Positions 6,182 through 8,857 of a DNA stretch of 8,857 nt are shown in pieces. Below the pieces are notes generated by a model. The model was not told the origin of the DNA, did not search any database, and worked only from the letters and a program-made list of their open reading frames with translations. Source of the stretch: Wohlfahrtiimonas sp. Lineage in GTDB: Bacteria > Pseudomonadota > Gammaproteobacteria > Cardiobacteriales > Wohlfahrtiimonadaceae. The first letter of the stretch is position 1, and the number at the start of each line of letters is the position of its first letter. Location of the stretch: assembly GCA_030149965.1 (NCBI GenBank), contig JASLHB010000082.1:1-8857 (forward strand). The letters are read 5' to 3'. The position numbers were made by a program, and so were the translations under genes.

Positions 6182-6839
6182 TATCTTAGATTGGATCACC
6201 GTAAAACGTTTAGCAAGCGGACTATATTTCACATTAGAAATCGCATTGATCTCAATTGTTTTAAGTGTGATATTGGGAACGATTTTTGGTGTACTTCGTA
6301 CTTCTAATAATTGGTTTATTCGTACAGTATTTAGGATTTATCTTGAGATTGTGCGTGTATTACCAACATTAGTTTTACTCTATTTGTTGTATTACATTTT
6401 CCCCACAGATTTAAAGATCAATATTAGTGGGCGGGCTGTTGGCATTATTGCATTCACATTCTGGGGCGCTGCAGAAATGAGCGATATCATTCGTGGTGCA
6501 ATCATTTCGATACCGAAACATCAGAAAGAATCGGCACAAGCTATAGGATTAAATCACGTTCAACTTTTTAGATATGTTTTGTTACCTCAAGCTTTTCAGC
6601 GTGCATTACCTGCGACATTAAATCTTTCTTCCCGCATCGTAATGACAACATCGTTATTAGTTTTAATCGGTGTCCAAGATATTACGAAAGTGGGCAAAGA
6701 GATCATTGAATATGCAACGATGATGAATAACCCAATGGCACCATTCTGGATTTATGGCGTGATTTTATTGATCTTTTTCTTGATCTGTTATCCGCTCTCA
6801 AAATTAGCAACCTTTTTAACACGCAAATCAGGTCAATAA
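6162..6839 (+). CDS. Amino acid (probably cysteine) ABC transporter permease 2
   Basis: The second permease of the same transporter, 225 residues from the chosen start (MQNLGLDILDW). It has a first helix at about 20-45, the region EIVRVLPTLVLLYLLYYIF matching the family's conserved second helix, and an EAA loop at 122-145 (AQAIGLNHVQLF then LLPQAF). It is homologous to permease 1, and the two should form the membrane channel together. The ATG at 6162 is preferred because AGAGGG lies 6 bases upstream inside the end of the preceding gene. The open frame extends to an ATG at 6141, but that has no Shine-Dalgarno and would add MWKRGCA. The 20-base overlap with permease 1 fits coupled translation. 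It is 9 bases from the ATPase gene. Confidence 0.92.
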   Translation: MQNLGLDILDWITVKRLASGLYFTLEIALISIVLSVILGTIFGVLRTSNNWFIRTVFRIYLEIVRVLPTLVLLYLLYYIFPTDLKINISGRAVGIIAFTFWGAAEMSDIIRGAIISIPKHQKESAQAIGLNHVQLFRYVLLPQAFQRALPATLNLSSRIVMTTSLLVLIGVQDITKVGKEIIEYATMMNNPMAPFWIYGVILLIFFLICYPLSKLATFLTRKSGQ

Positions 6840-6848
6840 GGATACAAA

Positions 6849-7586
6849 ATGTCAGATGTTTTATTAAATGTTGGCAAGCTCACTAAAACTTTCTCGGAAC
6901 GCACCATTTTAAATGGCATTGATTTGGCTGTGAAGAAAGGTGAAGTGGTTGTGATTCTTGGGCCTTCTGGTTGCGGTAAATCTACATTTTTGCGCTGTTT
7001 AAATGGTTTAGAGCGAATAGATAGTGGCTCAATTCAATTGGATAATGAAGAGTTAAATCAGCCAAAAACGAATTGGATTAGTGTGCGACAAAAAATTGGG
7101 ATGGTGTTTCAGAGTTATGATCTCTTCCCAAATATGACAATTTTAGACAACATTTTGCTTGGCCCTTTGAAGGTTCAAAAGCGTGATAAAGCAGAAGTGA
7201 TGAAGCAAGTGGATGAGCTATTAACGCGAGTTGGCTTGCTGGATCGTAAAAATGCTTATTCAAGAGAGTTATCAGGCGGGCAAAAACAGCGCATCGCGAT
7301 CGTAAGAGCATTGTGCATGAATCCTGAGATTATGCTCTTTGATGAAGTGACAGCATCCTTAGATCCTGAAATGGTGAGAGAAGTTCTTGAGGTGATTCAA
7401 GGCTTAGCAAAGCAAGGTATGACAATGTTGATTGTCACGCATGAACTGAGTTTTGCCCGCAGAGTTGCAGACAGAATTATATTCATGGATCGAGGTAATA
7501 TTGTTGAAATGGCTTCGCCAGAGATGTTTTTTACAGCGCCAAAAACAGAGCGTGCACAGCAATTTTTAACAGTTTTTGATTTTTAA
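6849..7586 (+). CDS. Amino acid (probably cysteine) ABC transporter ATP-binding protein
   Basis: The cytoplasmic ATPase that drives the two permeases; 245 residues, a normal GlnQ-type length. All nucleotide-binding motifs are intact: Walker A GPSGCGKST at 38-46, Q-loop glutamine Q88 in VFQSYDLFPNMT, signature LSGGQKQR at 141-148, Walker B IMLFDEVTASLDPE with catalytic E166, and H-loop H198 in VTHE. DEVTASLDPE replaces the commoner DEPTSALDPE without losing a catalytic residue. The Shine-Dalgarno AAGGA is 6 bases upstream of the ATG. The gene follows permease 2 closely, and the receptor gene comes 93 bases later. Confidence 0.95.
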   Translation: MSDVLLNVGKLTKTFSERTILNGIDLAVKKGEVVVILGPSGCGKSTFLRCLNGLERIDSGSIQLDNEELNQPKTNWISVRQKIGMVFQSYDLFPNMTILDNILLGPLKVQKRDKAEVMKQVDELLTRVGLLDRKNAYSRELSGGQKQRIAIVRALCMNPEIMLFDEVTASLDPEMVREVLEVIQGLAKQGMTMLIVTHELSFARRVADRIIFMDRGNIVEMASPEMFFTAPKTERAQQFLTVFDF

Positions 7587-7611
7587 TTATTCCAAAATTT
7601 TTTGTCTAACC

Positions 7612-7634
7612 ATCTCTTGCTCTGTGGCAGAGAT
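7612..7634 (+). repeat. Small hairpin between the ATPase and binding-protein genes
   Basis: CTCTG (7620-7624) and CAGAG (7628-7632) pair around a TGG loop; alternatively ATCTCT (7612-7617) pairs with AGAGAT (7629-7634). There is no U tract, so it is not an intrinsic terminator. It lies in the 93-base gap, the longest inside the operon, and could stabilise or process the binding-protein mRNA. I see no convincing separate promoter in the gap. Confidence 0.35.
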
Positions 7635-7679
7635 ATAAATCAGTCTTAAGTAAACCATTATAAAAAAGGAAGGATTGTC

Positions 7680-8528
7680 ATGTTTAGTTTTAAGAAATCA
7701 GCATCGGTTGCATTGTTGGGTTTATCAGCACTATTTTCTTCATCAGCGCTAGCGCAAGAAGTGGATAACAGCTTACAAGAAGTAAAAGATCGTGGAGAAT
7801 TACGCATTGCAGTATTCAGCGATAAACCACCATTTGGTTATGTGGATAGAGAAGGCAAGAGCCAAGGCTATGACATCGAATTAGCAAAACACTTAGGTAA
7901 AGCACTATTTGGTGATGAAAACAAAGTAACATTTGTATTAACAGAAGCACAAAACCGCATCAACGTTTTGAACGCGAATAAAGTGGATGTTACATTGGCA
8001 AACTTCACAGTAACGCCAGAGCGCATTGAACAAGTGGATTTTGCAAAACCATACATGAAAGTTGCGATCGGCTTAGTTTCACCTAATAAAGCATCGATTA
8101 CGGATGTAAAAGATTTGGATGGCAAAGTATTGATCGTGAACAAAGGTACAACGGCTGAAACTTATTTTGAAAAGAATCACCCGAATGTGCAGTTACAAAA
8201 ATATGATCATAACTCAGAAGCATTTGCAGCATTGAAAGATGGCCGAGCAGCAGCATTGGCGCATGACAATACAATGTTATATGCATGGGCGAAGAACAAT
8301 CCTGAATTTGATGTATCTGTGCAAGTGATTGGTCCCAAAGATGTGATCGCACCAGCTGTTAAAAAAGGTAATAAAGCATTGTTGGATTGGTTGAATACTG
8401 AAATCACAACATTACAAAGCCAAGAGTTTTTCCACAAAGCATACGATAAATCAATGAAGTCATTTTATGGGGACAACATCAATCCAGATAACATCGTGAT
8501 TGATGCAAGCAACCTTACTCAAGAATAA
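7680..8528 (+). CDS. Periplasmic amino acid (probably cysteine) binding protein, CjaA-like
   Basis: The receptor of the ABC transporter, family 3 solute-binding protein, 282 residues. The first 25 residues form a Sec signal peptide: basic FKK, a hydrophobic core, then ALA before the predicted cleavage after A25. No lipobox cysteine is present, so the mature protein should be soluble in the periplasm. Conserved binding-protein segments are DKPPFGYVD at 48-56, GYDIELAK at 63-70, ANFTVTPER at 107-115, NKGTTAETY at 154-162 and HDNTMLYAW at 195-203. These closely match Campylobacter jejuni CjaA as I remember it, a receptor crystallised with bound cysteine, although CjaA is a lipoprotein. With cysK in the operon, cysteine is the best substrate guess; cystine or acidic amino acids remain possible. 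The Shine-Dalgarno is very strong (AGGAAGGA), fitting high receptor expression. A terminator follows. Confidence 0.93.
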   Translation: MFSFKKSASVALLGLSALFSSSALAQEVDNSLQEVKDRGELRIAVFSDKPPFGYVDREGKSQGYDIELAKHLGKALFGDENKVTFVLTEAQNRINVLNANKVDVTLANFTVTPERIEQVDFAKPYMKVAIGLVSPNKASITDVKDLDGKVLIVNKGTTAETYFEKNHPNVQLQKYDHNSEAFAALKDGRAAALAHDNTMLYAWAKNNPEFDVSVQVIGPKDVIAPAVKKGNKALLDWLNTEITTLQSQEFFHKAYDKSMKSFYGDNINPDNIVIDASNLTQE

Positions 8529-8561
8529 AAATAATAATATCTCTTTTTTCTCTCGAATCTT

Positions 8562-8588
8562 GCCCAATCTCCCCGATTGGGCTTTTTT
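8562..8588 (+). terminator. Intrinsic terminator of the cysK-transporter operon
   Basis: GCCCAATC (8562-8569) and GATTGGGC (8575-8582) form a perfect 8-bp GC-rich stem with a 5-base loop, followed by six T residues. It lies 33 bases past the binding-protein stop codon. Confidence 0.93.
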
Positions 8589-8664
8589 ATAAATTATTTT
8601 TAATGAATAGAATATTTATTAGTTTATATAAATCATTATTGTATCTAGGGAATAGATTCATCAT

Positions 8665-8693
8665 TTGCTTTTATCATTAAGAAAAGCTATAAA
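8665..8693 (+). promoter_or_regulatory. Promoter of the TPP-riboswitch transcript
   Basis: TTGCTT (8665-8670), a 17-base spacer and TATAAA (8688-8693) form a good sigma70-type promoter. RNA would start near 8700, a few bases ahead of the aptamer. The AT-rich stretch 8589-8664 between the terminator and this promoter shows no gene or other element. Confidence 0.65.
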
Positions 8694-8705
8694 GAACACT
8701 GATTT

Positions 8706-8800
8706 CACTGGGGGTGTCCACGCTGTGGGCTGAGACTAGAGCAAATGTGCTTTTAAACCCTTTGGACCTGATCTGGCTCATACCAGCGTAGGGAAGTAAC
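8706..8800 (+). ncRNA. TPP riboswitch (THI element) aptamer
   Basis: This RNA element binds thiamine pyrophosphate and lowers expression of the gene downstream. The diagnostic blocks are present in order: CTGGGGGTG at the 5' side, GGCTGAGA with the pyrimidine-sensing CTGAGA at 8730-8735, a variable P3 extension (about 8736-8758), ACCCTTTGGACCTGATCTGG ending at 8776 (diphosphate-binding arm), then ATACCAGCGTAGGGAAGT ending at 8797. P1 can close between ACT (8707-8709) and AGT (8795-8797). It lies between a consensus-like promoter and a terminator hairpin. The controlled gene, probably for thiamine synthesis or transport, lies beyond the right edge. Confidence 0.96.
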
Positions 8801-8820
8801 CTTGAACGAATTGTCATGAG

Positions 8821-8852
8821 CCTTATTCCGTGTTTACGGGGTAAGGTTTTTT
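8821..8852 (+). terminator. Riboswitch expression platform: terminator hairpin with possible SD in its 3' arm
   Basis: CCTTATTCCGT (8821-8831) pairs with ACGGGGTAAGG (8836-8846) over 11 bp, two of them G-U, with a GTTT loop and six T residues behind. It fits an intrinsic terminator used when TPP is bound. A competing pairing exists: GGAAGTAA (8792-8799, the 3' side of P1) with TTATTCC (8823-8829), one bulged G. The 3' arm ends in AAGG, 7 bases before an ATG at 8854, so the hairpin could also hide a ribosome binding site. Confidence 0.8.
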
Positions 8853-8853
8853 A

Positions 8854-8857
8854 ATGG
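8854..8857 (+). CDS. Possible start of the riboswitch-controlled gene (first bases only)
   Basis: An ATG at 8854-8856 follows AAGG by 7 bases, directly after the terminator's T run. Only four bases remain in the window, so no product can be named. The TPP riboswitch predicts a thiamine-related gene. The true start could also lie further right. Confidence 0.35.

Overview
The window is AT-rich chromosomal DNA, probably from a low-GC Gammaproteobacterium. The Gram-negative inference rests on the solute-binding protein, which has a cleavable Sec signal peptide and no lipobox. The gammaproteobacterial inference rests on the flavour of GuaA and AspA as I remember those families. I cannot name the genus. 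The genes look like intact host genes; I see no insertion sequence, phage gene, tRNA, rRNA or CRISPR array.

Left part (1-3983, all minus strand). In order of transcription from right to left: an Rrf2-family regulator (4424-3984), aspartate ammonia-lyase aspA (3862-2456) with a strong terminator, a LysE/RhtB-type amino acid exporter (2265-1672), guaA (1546-308) and the 5' part of adk (251 to the window edge). GuaA is unusual. Its ATP-pyrophosphatase and dimerisation domains are complete, but the glutamine amidotransferase domain is reduced to a remnant of about 80-90 residues with no catalytic triad, which suggests an ammonia-dependent GMP synthase. Between guaA and the exporter lies a compact cluster of three DnaA-box-like 9-mers, one a perfect match to TTATCCACA.

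Middle and right part (4425-8588). The Rrf2 regulator is divergent from a five-gene plus-strand operon: cysK, two permeases, an ATPase and a periplasmic binding protein resembling the Campylobacter cysteine receptor CjaA. The operon ends at a strong intrinsic terminator. The regulator has no cysteine, so it cannot hold an IscR-type Fe-S cluster, and its C-terminus (YMYYL) closely matches that of Bacillus CymR (YMFYI as remembered), the regulator that works in complex with CysK. The two divergent promoters interlock and share palindromic half sites. The best reading is a self-contained cysteine homeostasis module: a CymR-like repressor, CysK as enzyme and possible co-repressor, and a cysteine uptake ABC transporter. 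It resembles the Firmicute scheme more than the proteobacterial CysB scheme.

Right edge (8589-8857). A good sigma70-type promoter leads into a complete TPP riboswitch aptamer, then a terminator hairpin whose 3' arm also carries a possible Shine-Dalgarno sequence for an ATG at 8854. The controlled gene, presumably for thiamine synthesis or uptake, lies outside the window.
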